From NCBI GenBank assembly GCA_964503885.1, contig CAZDCD010000012.1, forward strand, positions 60,455 through 124,454: a stretch of 64,000 nt of DNA, given 5' to 3'. Made by a program: the position numbers and the translations under genes. Shown piece after piece: positions 9,948-18,177 of the stretch (positions are counted from its first letter, which is position 1; the number at the start of each line of letters is the position of its first letter). The notes under the pieces are model-generated. The model was not told where the DNA came from. It searched no databases and saw nothing but the letters and a program-made list of their open reading frames with translations. Source of the DNA: CAZDCD01 sp964503885 (GTDB lineage: Bacteria; Bacteroidota; Bacteroidia; Bacteroidales; UBA10428).

Positions 9948-11336
9948 CTATTCAAGCAAACTGGTAATTCTCTCGATCTGTTTCTGTTTGTTGACTTCGC
10001 GGAGATTTCTGGCTGTTTCGGTGAAATACTGGTGATTGGATATGAACCGTATCTGCAATTTATTCCATTCATTCATGGATGCGATCTTTTCATGTTCTTT
10101 AAATTCCATATACAATGTATTGGATACGGGGATCATATCACTCCTTCCAAGGTAATCGAGATCTGCATCACATATGATCTCTTCCAGGCTGTTTCTCGGA
10201 TTTGGCGGCATCTTTGTCGCCATGATCAGATCGCAGATTATTTCTATTTGAGCTTGCGTATAATAATAATTGGGTAGAATTTCTTTTGCAATCTGGGTAC
10301 CATGATATTCATGATCATCGTAGCTAACGATATGGCCTGCATCATGAAACAGGGCTGCAGTTTTTAGCAGGAGGAGCTCTTCATCGGATACGCCTTCTCC
10401 CAGACCAATGAGTTCACACTGGGTCACGATATCCACCGTATGCTTTACATTATGATAATACAGTGTTTTTGGAAGCTCTTTCTCCAGCCTGTCAAGGATC
10501 ATTTCCTGGAGATCCATGAATTGTATGAGGCCAAACCTTATGCTAAACCGCTTATTCGGGATAAGACCCTTCTGCTGCAATGAATACTCTGCCTTGATGC
10601 CTCTTACGGAAAAAAGCTGAATATCACCTTTGTATTTAACCGGCATTTTGCCATAATATTCGCAGTTAAACAGATCTTTTACAAGTTCATAGGTGGTTAC
10701 AGAAATGATAATTTCACCGTTCTCGCAAAATGCCCTGATGCGGGCAGCCAGATTGACTGTATCTCCTTTAACTTCGTAATTCTGTTTCTTTCTCCCTGTA
10801 ACTGATGCCACAAGCGGTCCGGTGTGAATCCCTATCTTCAGTTTCCATATCTTATCGTGCTGATACGATCGCTGAAGATCTTTAATATAATATTGCATTT
10901 CCACTGCTGCCAGAACGACTTCGAGTGGATTCGTGATGTTTTTCTTGGGAATACCTCCGACACACATGATTGCATCACCGATGGTCTTTAGGTTTTTAAT
11001 TTCATACTTGCTGACGACTGTTTCGAGCTGATAAAAGATCTCATCGAGATTGTCGACAAGCGCTTTGGAATCCATTTCCTCAGAAATATCTGAAAAACCG
11101 AGAGCCTCGGCATAAAGTACAGTGGCTATTTTGTATTTATTAACCTTTGGTATCCTGTCGATCTGAACTGATTTCTTTTGTATATCGCTTTTAGATAATA
11201 CCTGTTTATAGCGCTCAATCTCTTGCAGAAGATGCTCATTCTGGTTGATGAGGTTTTCATTTTCACTTACCAGCGATTTATTCTGAGCAATGAGTTCACC
11301 GATGTGTTTGAGAAAACTTGTCTTGCGCTTGGCCAT
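9948..11336 (-). CDS. Class III nucleotide cyclase fused to an HD phosphohydrolase domain
   Basis: The 462-residue soluble protein begins with a Leu/Asn/Glu-rich coiled coil (~10-50). A class III adenylate/guanylate cyclase domain follows (~65-245) with TIGDAIMCVGG, GIHTGPLVASVTG and the GDTVNLAARI segment carrying the usual Asn/Arg pair. The C-terminal half is an HD domain with NVKHTVDIV, LFHDAGH and CDADLDYLG. The first metal-ligand position, normally Asp in FxDxxGFT, is Glu here (LYAEALGFS), so cyclase activity is uncertain. The fusion suggests one polypeptide that makes and degrades, or senses, a nucleotide messenger; that is inference. It is divergent from uvrB and has no membrane segment. 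Confidence 0.85.
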   Translation of the reverse strand: MAKRKTSFLKHIGELIAQNKSLVSENENLINQNEHLLQEIERYKQVLSKSDIQKKSVQIDRIPKVNKYKIATVLYAEALGFSDISEEMDSKALVDNLDEIFYQLETVVSKYEIKNLKTIGDAIMCVGGIPKKNITNPLEVVLAAVEMQYYIKDLQRSYQHDKIWKLKIGIHTGPLVASVTGRKKQNYEVKGDTVNLAARIRAFCENGEIIISVTTYELVKDLFNCEYYGKMPVKYKGDIQLFSVRGIKAEYSLQQKGLIPNKRFSIRFGLIQFMDLQEMILDRLEKELPKTLYYHNVKHTVDIVTQCELIGLGEGVSDEELLLLKTAALFHDAGHIVSYDDHEYHGTQIAKEILPNYYYTQAQIEIICDLIMATKMPPNPRNSLEEIICDADLDYLGRSDMIPVSNTLYMEFKEHEKIASMNEWNKLQIRFISNHQYFTETARNLREVNKQKQIERITSLLE

Positions 11337-11489
11337 AGTATAATGTTGTTGTCTGCTTTAGCGTTTAAATATACTATATCGGGATGAATTCAGTTGTATA
11401 TCGTAAAATTTTTTTGTTGTTTCCGAATATTCTATGCTGAACTTTTATTGACTTATGCTATATCATACGGTCAAGTGACCTAATTTGTT

Positions 11490-11497
11490 TATTTTTG
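11490..11497 (+). promoter_or_regulatory. Candidate -7 box for uvrB
   Basis: TATTTTTG matches the Bacteroidota -7 consensus TAnnTTTG and lies 19 nt before the chosen uvrB ATG. No TTTG -33 element is seen at the expected distance, so support is weak. Confidence 0.35.
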
Positions 11498-11515
11498 TCG
11501 GAATAAAATTTGAAC

Positions 11516-13537
11516 ATGGAATTCAGGTTAACTTCTGAATACAAACCAACAGGAGATCAGCCGGAGGCGATAAGACAGCTTACGGCAGGGCTGCAATCCG
11601 GTTTGCCTTATCAAACGTTACTGGGGGTAACCGGATCAGGCAAAACTTTCACAATGGCCAATGTAATAGCGAATGTACAGAGGCCGACCCTTGTACTGAG
11701 CCACAATAAAACACTTGCAGCCCAGTTGTTTGGTGAATTCAAACAATTCTTTCCGGATAACGCTATTGAATATTTTGTTTCGTATTACGATTATTACCAA
11801 CCTGAAGCTTATATTCCCGTGACCGATACCTATATCGAAAAAGACCTTTCCATTAATGATGAAATAGAAAAGCTCAGGCTTAGCACTACATCATCCCTGT
11901 TGTCGGGCCGCAGGGATGTGATTGTTGTTTCCTCTGTCTCATGCCTGTATGGTATTGGCAACCCCGATGATTTCTACAGCAATACCATTAAAATTGAGAA
12001 AGGTCAGCATATCAGCCGTAATGTATTTCTGCGCAAGCTGGTTGATAGCATGTATTCAAGAAACGAGACCGAATTCAGAAGGGGAAATTTTCGTGTGGGA
12101 GGAGACACAGTGGATGTTTTTCTTGCATACAGTGATTATGCTTACCGGTTTCATTTCTGGGGAGACGACATTGAAGAAATAGAGACTATTGACCCTGTAA
12201 CCGGAAAATCAGCCGAAGAACACCAGTCGGTGGTAATATTCCCGGCCACTATATTCGTTACCACAAGATACAGGATGCAGAATGCCCTCAGCCAGATTGA
12301 AGATGATCTTTATCAGCAGGTGGCCTATTTTAAGGATATTGATAAGTTCCTGGAGGCTAAAAGAATCGAAGAAAGGGTTACCTACGATCTCGAAATGATC
12401 AGGGAACTGGGTCACTGTCCCGGAATAGAAAATTACTCAAGGTACTTTGACGGCCGGCCGGCCGGAGCAAGGCCATTCTGCCTGCTCGATTACTTTCCGG
12501 ATGATTTTCTGACCATCATCGATGAAAGCCATGTTACATTGCCACAGGTCAGGGCCATGTATGGCGGCGATCATTCCCGCAAACAAACCCTTGTGGAATT
12601 TGGCTTCAGGCTGCCGGCAGCCATCGATAACAGGCCCCTGAAGTTTGAAGAGTTCGAGCAGAAAACCAGACAGGTGGTTTTTGTTAGTGCAACCCCGGCA
12701 GATTATGAACTGGAACATTCTGAAGGAGTTATTGTTGAACAGCTGATAAGACCAACAGGACTCCTCGACCCGTTAGTAGAAGTTAAGCCGAGCCTGAATC
12801 AGATCGACGACCTGATGAAAGAGATCAACCAGCGTTCAAAAAGTAACGAGCGGGTTCTGGTAACCACACTGACAAAACGTATGGCAGAAGAGCTCACCAA
12901 TTACCTGATCAAATACAATATCAGGTGCCGGTATATCCATTCGGACATCGATACACTTGAGAGGATTGAGATTATGGAAGGGCTGCGAAATGGAAAGTTC
13001 GATGTGCTGGTGGGCGTAAACTTGTTGCGCGAGGGACTTGACCTACCAGAAGTCTCCCTGGTGGCTATTTTGGATGCCGATAAAGAAGGGTTCCTGCGAT
13101 CTGAACGTTCGCTGACACAGACTGCTGGAAGGGCTGCCAGGAATCTGAACGGTAAGGTCATCATGTACGCCGATACCGTAACACATTCAATGCAAAAAAC
13201 CATTGACGAAACAAACCGCCGCCGTGAACGGCAACTGGCTTATAATGAGAAAAACAATATAACACCCAGGCAGATCATAAAAGCAGTCTCAAACATTATG
13301 AAAGAAGTCAAAATGAAGACCGGGGCTGCACGGTATTATGCCGAACCTGAAAAAGCTGATGTTGCAGCTGATCCAGTTGTTCAATATATGGGTAGAAATG
13401 CACTTGAAAAAGCCATTGAAAAGACCAGGAAATCGATGGAACAGGCAGCCTCGGAATTAAATTTTATAGAGGCGGCAAGATTGCGGGATGAGATGTATTC
13501 TTACCAGAAGTTGTTGACTGATAAAGTTGAAAGGTGA
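11516..13537 (+). CDS. uvrB: Excinuclease ABC subunit B
   Basis: UvrB is the DNA-damage-verifying helicase-like subunit of UvrABC nucleotide excision repair. The 673-residue protein has the Walker A motif GVTGSGKTFT, the beta-hairpin region SYYDYYQPEAYIP, the IDESH box, helicase motif VSATP, the C-terminal helicase lobe (VGVNLLREGLDLPEVSLV, then QTAGRAARN) and a terminal UVR motif (ELNFIEAARLRDEM) that binds UvrC. Length is normal. The ATG at 11516 is chosen over an upstream TTG because the family starts at FRLTSEYKPTGDQPEAI. crcB follows after 25 nt. Confidence 0.98.
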   Translation: MEFRLTSEYKPTGDQPEAIRQLTAGLQSGLPYQTLLGVTGSGKTFTMANVIANVQRPTLVLSHNKTLAAQLFGEFKQFFPDNAIEYFVSYYDYYQPEAYIPVTDTYIEKDLSINDEIEKLRLSTTSSLLSGRRDVIVVSSVSCLYGIGNPDDFYSNTIKIEKGQHISRNVFLRKLVDSMYSRNETEFRRGNFRVGGDTVDVFLAYSDYAYRFHFWGDDIEEIETIDPVTGKSAEEHQSVVIFPATIFVTTRYRMQNALSQIEDDLYQQVAYFKDIDKFLEAKRIEERVTYDLEMIRELGHCPGIENYSRYFDGRPAGARPFCLLDYFPDDFLTIIDESHVTLPQVRAMYGGDHSRKQTLVEFGFRLPAAIDNRPLKFEEFEQKTRQVVFVSATPADYELEHSEGVIVEQLIRPTGLLDPLVEVKPSLNQIDDLMKEINQRSKSNERVLVTTLTKRMAEELTNYLIKYNIRCRYIHSDIDTLERIEIMEGLRNGKFDVLVGVNLLREGLDLPEVSLVAILDADKEGFLRSERSLTQTAGRAARNLNGKVIMYADTVTHSMQKTIDETNRRRERQLAYNEKNNITPRQIIKAVSNIMKEVKMKTGAARYYAEPEKADVAADPVVQYMGRNALEKAIEKTRKSMEQAASELNFIEAARLRDEMYSYQKLLTDKVER

Positions 13538-13562
13538 ACATTTCATGAACGGATAACTGATT

Positions 13563-13940
13563 ATGATTAAATATATATTGCTGATCGGAACGGGAGGTTT
13601 TATTGGCAGCATTGCCAGGTTCTATCTGTCAAGGGTAGTACAGCAACATATTCTGTCGTCCTATCCTTACGGAACATTCGTGGTGAATATTGTAGGGTGT
13701 TTATGCATCGGACTCATTTTCGGGATTGCGGAAAAAAGTGCGTGGCTGACTCCGGAGTGGAGATTATTCCTGACTGTTGGACTTTGCGGTGGGTTTACCA
13801 CATTTTCAACATTTGCAGCCGAAAGTTTTAATCTCCTTCGTGATGGACAGTTTATGCATTTCATCACCTATCCTGTTTTAAGTGTTATCGCCGGACTAAT
13901 GGCCGTTTATTTTGGCCATCTGCTGGTAAAATTAATCTGA
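13563..13940 (+). CDS. crcB: Fluoride exporter CrcB/FluC
   Basis: This 125-residue membrane protein has four predicted helices and the family signatures GGFIGSIARFYLS, YPYGTFVVNIVGC and GLCGGFTTFSTFAAE, the last containing the Phe/Thr/Ser residues that line the fluoride pore. FluC works as a dual-topology homodimer that lets fluoride leave the cytoplasm. It is 25 nt after uvrB and 2 nt before the DUF190 gene, so the three may be cotranscribed. The short gap upstream leaves no room for a fluoride riboswitch. Confidence 0.95.
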   Translation: MIKYILLIGTGGFIGSIARFYLSRVVQQHILSSYPYGTFVVNIVGCLCIGLIFGIAEKSAWLTPEWRLFLTVGLCGGFTTFSTFAAESFNLLRDGQFMHFITYPVLSVIAGLMAVYFGHLLVKLI

Positions 13941-13942
13941 AA

Positions 13943-14299
13943 ATGGATACTAAAAAAGAGTTGTCATTGATCCGGATTTTCATCAGTACAACGGATAAGA
14001 TCGACGGAAAACCGGCTTATGAGAATATTGTGTTCCTGGCCAAACATGCAAAGCTGGCAGGTGCAACAGCTTTCAGGGGTATTATGGGTTACGGGGCCAG
14101 CAGCGTAATTCACTCGTCAAAGTTCTGGGAACTTACTGAAAAACTACCGGTAGTTGTGGAACTCGTTGATGAAACAGATAAGATCATGGATTTCTACGAA
14201 CAGATCGCCCCAAAACTAAACCGGATGCCCAAAGGCTGCCTGGTGACCATCGAAAAAACGCAAGTCCTTATTTATAAATCCGGCGAGATCGTGCAATGA
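13943..14299 (+). CDS. DUF190 family PII-like protein
   Basis: The 118-residue product matches the DUF190 family, with the core AKLAGATAFRGIMGYGASS and a C-terminal MPKGCLVTIEKTQV strand. Family members have a PII-like ferredoxin fold and are frequently encoded beside crcB, as here, where it starts 2 nt after the crcB stop. A modulatory role for the exporter is an inference from neighbourhood. No catalytic residues are evident. Confidence 0.88.
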   Translation: MDTKKELSLIRIFISTTDKIDGKPAYENIVFLAKHAKLAGATAFRGIMGYGASSVIHSSKFWELTEKLPVVVELVDETDKIMDFYEQIAPKLNRMPKGCLVTIEKTQVLIYKSGEIVQ

Positions 14300-14356
14300 T
14301 CCTATGGCCTGCAGCCCCATGCGGACATCCGCTAAGCATAAATAAAGAGAAAATGT

Positions 14357-15166
14357 CTACATTTTTTCAGCTAATACGGTCACACTAAAAATACCTGTTC
14401 CCGATTTTTTCAGATCATCCAGTTCCTCCGGTGTCAAATAGGCACTCATTAATTTTTCGGGTAGTTCGGTGCGTATTTTATTCTTGATCTTAACGCCCGA
14501 AAATCCTGTCTTACGGATAATCTCAAGGTAGTCATTCAGCTGAATAGCTCCTGAAACGCAACCTGCATACAATTCAGCCACCTCACGCAGCTTACCGGGC
14601 AGCGTGCCTTCAAGGACAATATCCGAAACACAGAAATGTCCTCCGGGTTTAAGCACCCTGTATATTTCAGAGAATGCCTTTTCTTTATCCGGTACCAGAT
14701 TTAATACACAGTTGCTTATCACCACATCATACTGATTACCTGAAAACGGCATGTTCTCAATATCTCCCTTAACAAATTCCATGTTTTTGTACCCTGTTTT
14801 GTTCAGGTTTTTTTGAGCCTTCCCGATCATCTCATCGGTAAAATCAAGTCCTGTCACTTTACCCTGGTCGCCGACCAGCATCCTTGCGATAAAGCAATCG
14901 TTGCCGGCACCTGATCCCAGATCGAGCAGATGATCACCTTTTCTGATCGCTGCAACCCGGGTAGGTATGCCGCACCCCAGCTTGAGATCTGCCTCAGGAT
15001 CATACCCTTCCATAAATTTATAATCCGCCGTAAGAACCGAATATTCCTCGTCTGCACAACATGTGTCCTTAACACAGCAGGCAGAACCGTTTTGTACTAA
15101 TGATTGGCGGGCTATACTTCCATACTTCTCCCTGACAATTCCTTTCAATTTTTCATCGTTATTCAT
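14357..15166 (-). CDS. arsM: Arsenite S-adenosylmethionine methyltransferase
   Basis: ArsM methylates As(III) using SAM. The 269-residue protein has the SAM-binding LLDLGSGAGNDCF motif and GLDFTDEM, and three Cys in the ArsM positions that bind arsenic: LGCGIP (Cys65), SNCVLNLVP and AGCVSGA. Additional Cys pairs near the N-terminus (Cys30/31 and Cys36/37) are common in bacterial ArsM. It is the last gene of the ars operon, 71 nt after the acetyltransferase gene, and converges with the DUF190 gene. Confidence 0.95.
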   Translation of the reverse strand: MNNDEKLKGIVREKYGSIARQSLVQNGSACCVKDTCCADEEYSVLTADYKFMEGYDPEADLKLGCGIPTRVAAIRKGDHLLDLGSGAGNDCFIARMLVGDQGKVTGLDFTDEMIGKAQKNLNKTGYKNMEFVKGDIENMPFSGNQYDVVISNCVLNLVPDKEKAFSEIYRVLKPGGHFCVSDIVLEGTLPGKLREVAELYAGCVSGAIQLNDYLEIIRKTGFSGVKIKNKIRTELPEKLMSAYLTPEELDDLKKSGTGIFSVTVLAEKM

Positions 15167-15237
15167 CGTGTTTCAATTAATGGTTAATAAATAATTGACT
15201 TCATGCTTATCACTGTGAATGGACATAACATCGAAAA

Positions 15238-15621
15238 TTAAGCCGATATTTTAAGTGCATCCGGCACTTCATCCCGGCCTGTCTTTTGCCATCCCAGCTT
15301 TTCGAAGTATTTTTCTGCAGATGTTGCTAACAGATAAAGAGCTTTTGTATGCTTATTTTTTGAATATTCTTTTATGGTATCATGGAGGATCTTGCCCGGA
15401 CCCTGTGACCCATTGTCTTTCCTTACGACGAGTGACCTTAGCAAACCGGCGTCTCCATATATTTCCAGGCCGCAAACTGCGGTAAGTACGTCCTCAATAG
15501 AATAACCTATCAGATAAGGTTTACGGGTAGCCAGATCGCTTGCCGGTAAACTGTTCTCCTGAAGCAGTTCAATACCATCATGTAACTGCCCAGCCTGAAT
15601 TTCTTTAATCCCGTATTTCAT
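15238..15621 (-). CDS. ArsN2-like GNAT acetyltransferase
   Basis: This 127-residue protein has the GNAT core: LLRSLVVRKDNGSQGPGKIL (acetyl-CoA loop region) and YLLATSAEKYFEKLGWQKTGRD near the C-terminus, which is typical of the ArsN2 group found in arsenic operons. ArsN-type enzymes acetylate amino-arsenicals; the substrate of this group is not well defined. The start overlaps the arsC 3' end by 17 nt, strong evidence of cotranscription. The acetyl-CoA loop (QGPGKI) departs slightly from the common QxxGxG/A pattern. Confidence 0.75.
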   Translation of the reverse strand: MKYGIKEIQAGQLHDGIELLQENSLPASDLATRKPYLIGYSIEDVLTAVCGLEIYGDAGLLRSLVVRKDNGSQGPGKILHDTIKEYSKNKHTKALYLLATSAEKYFEKLGWQKTGRDEVPDALKISA

Positions 15622-16039
15622 AATTCCTTAATTCTTCATCATAAAATTTCCGGAATCTTTCCTTGATCTTGTCCCTGATGCGACGAAACTCACCAGTTAT
15701 ATATTTATCGGAACCTGTTGCCTTTGCAGGATCCTCAAATCCCAGATGTATCCTGTGTTTTACTTTCCCCTGAAATACGGGACAACTTTCATTTGCATCA
15801 TCACAAACCGTGATCACATAGTCCCATATTTCACCCAGGTATTTCTGAACGTATTCAGGTTTGTTTGCACTGATATCTATTCCTGCTTCCCTCATCACTT
15901 TTATGGCTTCAGGATGAACCTTGCCGGCAGGAGCAGTTCCTGCTGAAAACACCTTCAGCGTACGGTCGAATGAAGTCAGGAATCCCTGAGCCATCTGGCT
16001 TCTGCAGCTGTTGCCCGTACATAGTATTAATATTTTCAT
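15605..16039 (-). CDS. arsC: Arsenate reductase, thioredoxin-coupled LMW-phosphatase type
   Basis: ArsC reduces arsenate to arsenite. The 144-residue product begins with the P-loop CTGNSCR (Cys7 to Arg13, C-x5-R) and has the other two redox Cys at 79 and 86 (TVCDDANESCPVF), the triad of thioredoxin-coupled enzymes. HLGFEDPAKATG carries the general acid Asp. It starts 11 nt after the arsR stop and overlaps the following acetyltransferase gene. Confidence 0.95.
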   Translation of the reverse strand: MKILILCTGNSCRSQMAQGFLTSFDRTLKVFSAGTAPAGKVHPEAIKVMREAGIDISANKPEYVQKYLGEIWDYVITVCDDANESCPVFQGKVKHRIHLGFEDPAKATGSDKYITGEFRRIRDKIKERFRKFYDEELRNYEIRD

Positions 16040-16050
16040 GAATTTGGAGC

Positions 16051-16386
16051 TTATTTGCAGTTCGTGTCATCGCAACATTTCATAGCAGAGAGGAATGTCA
16101 GTACGATATCCTTAAGTTCACGAAGTCTCGACGTATTCAGACAGTAATTAACCCTTACCCCGTCAATTTCTCCGAGAATCAAGCCGAGATCTTTTAGTTC
16201 TTTTAAATGCTGGTTAACAGTGGTCCTTCCCAGAGGAAGCTCCCTGGAAATGTCACCTGAAATGCATGTGCGGGCTTCCGCCAGATACCTTAAAACCGCA
16301 AGTCGAGCAGGATGTCCCAGCGCCTTAAAATACGAGGCGGCTATCTGAAGATCTTTGTCAAACAATTCTACTTTTGCCTGTGTCAA
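16051..16386 (-). CDS. arsR: ArsR-family arsenic-responsive repressor
   Basis: This 111-residue winged-helix protein has the ArsR fold (YFKALGHPARLAVLRYLAEA, LGRTTVNQHLKELKDLGLI). Its C-terminus has a Cys cluster (MKCCDDTNC) and there is a Cys before helix 3 (ARTCISG); these are candidate As(III) ligands. It heads the ars operon. The frame opens only with a TTG at 16386; the nearby ATG at 16393 is out of frame, so a TTG start is inferred. Two short palindromes just upstream are likely operators. Confidence 0.9.
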   Translation of the reverse strand: MTQAKVELFDKDLQIAASYFKALGHPARLAVLRYLAEARTCISGDISRELPLGRTTVNQHLKELKDLGLILGEIDGVRVNYCLNTSRLRELKDIVLTFLSAMKCCDDTNCK

Positions 16387-16401
16387 TGTGCATAAATTTT
16401 G

Positions 16402-16414
16402 ACGTAAATATACG
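16402..16414. promoter_or_regulatory. Candidate ArsR operator 1
   Basis: ACGTAAATATACG has 4-bp CGTA/TACG arms around AATA, 16 nt upstream of arsR. It resembles operator 2, and the two copies start 28 nt apart. Confidence 0.5.
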
Positions 16415-16429
16415 ACATATTTTTAAATA

Positions 16430-16443
16430 ACGTATAAATACGT
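16430..16443. promoter_or_regulatory. Candidate ArsR operator 2
   Basis: ACGTATAAATACGT is a perfect inverted repeat with 5-bp arms and a 4-nt centre. It sits between arsR and the divergent membrane-protein gene, where autoregulation by ArsR would be expected. Confidence 0.55.
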
Positions 16444-16554
16444 CATTATTTTTGAAAAAATTTTTAAGGTTCTGTGAATTCAGAAACCACATACCCTGAA
16501 ATAGATAATTTTTCACCCGGATTACGATTTTTTAAAAAATAATTCCTGAAATAA

Positions 16555-16585
16555 TTTGAATTGTCGGAAAATCTATTTTACTTTG
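16555..16585 (+). promoter_or_regulatory. Promoter of the creD-locus first gene
   Basis: A TTTG -33 element at 16555-16558 and a TACTTTG -7-like element at 16579-16585 are 20 nt apart, close to the Bacteroidota arrangement TTTG-N19-21-TAnnTTTG. The -7 element is one base shorter than consensus and lies inside the palindromic operator. Confidence 0.6.
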
Positions 16586-16596
16586 TATTTCAAAGT
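16580..16596. promoter_or_regulatory. Palindromic operator, copy 1 (creD locus)
   Basis: ACTTTGTATTTCAAAGT is a 17-bp inverted repeat with arms matching at 7 of 8 positions. Its first base is 36 nt before the ATG of the membrane-protein gene. A second copy has the same offset before another gene in the locus. The winged-helix protein encoded between them is the likely binder. Confidence 0.75.
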
Positions 16597-16615
16597 ACTT
16601 TCTAAATTAGTGAAT

Positions 16616-17263
16616 ATGAGCAAAGAACAACTGGACAATCTCAGCGAGATCAGGAACCTGATGGAACGGTCCTCCCGGTTTCTTTCCCTGAGCGGATTAT
16701 CTGGTATATCGGCCGGTTTATTCGCACTTGCCGGGGCAGTAGTAGCATACGTATACCTTGGTTACGATCAGCGTTACTTCGATATCAACAGGTATTTTCA
16801 GGAACGGATGGTTATAGCACCGGGTCACAGCATCGGATTTCTGTTGGCTGATGCCCTTGTGGTGTTGATCATGGCGATTGCAGCCGGATTGTATTTCACA
16901 TCAGGAAAAGCGAAGAAAAGAGGTCTCAGGGTATGGGATAAAACCGCAAAACGGCTCATGATAAATCTGTTCATTCCCCTTGTGGCAGGAGGTTTGTTTT
17001 GCCTGATATTGCTTTATCACGGAATTTTTTTCCTTGTGGCTCCGCTGACGTTGCTGTTTTACGGACTGGCGCTCTTTAATGCCGGTAAATATACACTGCC
17101 GGAAGTGCGTTACCTGGGGATCTCGGAAATAGCGCTCGGACTGACCGGTTCGGTATTTGCCGGTTATGGACTTATAATATGGGCATTCGGGTTTGGTATA
17201 TTGCATATTATCTATGGTACTTTTATGTACTGGAAGTACGATCGTGAAGTTTCGGCAAAATGA
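16616..17263 (+). CDS. Integral membrane protein of the creD locus
   Basis: The 215-residue product has a short cytoplasmic N-terminus (MSKEQLDNLSEIRNLMERSS) and about five or six hydrophobic helices, including GISAGLFALAGAVVAYVYLG and LIIWAFGFGILHIIYGTFMY. I do not recognise a named family. The ATG at 16616 is preferred to one 20 codons upstream because the upstream stretch contains the promoter and operator. It is 30 nt before the regulator gene and probably cotranscribed with it. Function unknown; an envelope stress role is only suggested by the link with creD. Confidence 0.75.
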   Translation: MSKEQLDNLSEIRNLMERSSRFLSLSGLSGISAGLFALAGAVVAYVYLGYDQRYFDINRYFQERMVIAPGHSIGFLLADALVVLIMAIAAGLYFTSGKAKKRGLRVWDKTAKRLMINLFIPLVAGGLFCLILLYHGIFFLVAPLTLLFYGLALFNAGKYTLPEVRYLGISEIALGLTGSVFAGYGLIIWAFGFGILHIIYGTFMYWKYDREVSAK

Positions 17264-17293
17264 ACAAGATGCGATATAAACCGACAGACTAAG

Positions 17294-17602
17294 ATGAAGG
17301 ATATCATTTCCAACCTGAACAAACTTTTTGAGAGCAGAGTAAGACTCGGCATCATGTCTGTACTTATGGTCAATAACCATGCCGATTTCAATACCCTGAA
17401 AGAATTGCTTGACATTACCGACGGTAACCTTGCCAGTCACCTATCTACTCTGGAAAAAAACAACCTGATCAGGGTGACCAAACAATTCATCGGACGAAAG
17501 CCAAATACCCGGTATGAAGCTACAGAAGAAGGCAGAAAAGCATTCAGGGAACATCTCGATAACCTCGGCAGGCTGCTGAAGAGCCAGAGAGAACCGGAAT
17601 AA
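17294..17602 (+). CDS. Winged-helix transcriptional regulator
   Basis: This 102-residue protein is a compact wHTH: ESRVRLGIMSVLMVN, NTLKELLDITDGNLASHLST (recognition helix), then a wing (VTKQFIGRKPNTRYEATEEG). It resembles the MarR/PadR-like single-domain regulators often found beside creD in Bacteroidota. It has no ligand domain and no Cys sensor. It lies between two genes whose promoters share a 17-bp palindrome, so local autoregulation is likely. The ligand or signal is unknown. Confidence 0.9.
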   Translation: MKDIISNLNKLFESRVRLGIMSVLMVNNHADFNTLKELLDITDGNLASHLSTLEKNNLIRVTKQFIGRKPNTRYEATEEGRKAFREHLDNLGRLLKSQREPE

Positions 17603-17618
17603 TTTTTTTTAGCAGTTT

Positions 17619-17635
17619 ACTTTGTAATACAAAGT
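17619..17635. promoter_or_regulatory. Palindromic operator, copy 2 (creD locus)
   Basis: ACTTTGTAATACAAAGT is a perfect 17-bp palindrome with 8-bp arms around one central base. It is 36 nt upstream of the next ATG, the same distance as copy 1, and includes a TTTG typical of -7 boxes. Confidence 0.8.
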
Positions 17636-17654
17636 TCTTTTAAAAATAAATATT

Positions 17655-18173
17655 ATGAAAAAGAAATCACAAAAACAATTGATGAATGAAATCAGGATAG
17701 TGCTCCTGATCTTTATAACCGCTCTTCTTTTTAGCGGCTTGACCGCTTTTGCCGTTGAACCCGGACTTCACATGACAACCCTTGTTTTCAGGGGAAATAA
17801 CGACCTGAGCCTGTGGTTCAGAAAATGCTATTACGCTGTGACAGTAACCAATGAACAGTTCCCTTTTCTGGCATACGGAACCGACTGGCTGGCTTACAGC
17901 CACATTCTTTTTGCCATCCTGTTCGCTGACCTTTTCAGAGACCCGGTAAGGTACATATGGCTCACCCGATTCGGCTTTATTGCCTGTCTCGGGATAATTC
18001 CTGTCGCCGCTGTTACCGGTTATATCAGGAATATTCCCTTTTTCTGGCAGCTCATCGATATGTCGTTCGGAATTATCGGCGCCATACCGCTTTATATGAT
18101 CTGTCGGAGAACCCGGCTGCTGGAATCGGCACATGAACATAAGACAGATCCAATAAATAGTTCTAAATTTTAA
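17655..18173 (+). CDS. Four-helix membrane protein upstream of creD
   Basis: This 172-residue product has hydrophobic segments at about residues 14-33, 75-95, 105-123 and 130-150, and a charged C-terminal tail (CRRTRLLESAHEHKTD). A periplasmic-looking loop contains FRKCYYAVTVTNEQFPFL. I do not recognise a named family. It has its own operator/promoter and ends 4 nt before creD, so it is probably cotranscribed with it and could act with CreD at the inner membrane. Confidence 0.75.
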   Translation: MKKKSQKQLMNEIRIVLLIFITALLFSGLTAFAVEPGLHMTTLVFRGNNDLSLWFRKCYYAVTVTNEQFPFLAYGTDWLAYSHILFAILFADLFRDPVRYIWLTRFGFIACLGIIPVAAVTGYIRNIPFFWQLIDMSFGIIGAIPLYMICRRTRLLESAHEHKTDPINSSKF

Positions 18174-18177
18174 AACA

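Noticed and set aside
13538..13562. Fluoride riboswitch before crcB
   Set aside because: Only 25 nt separate uvrB and crcB, too short for the aptamer.
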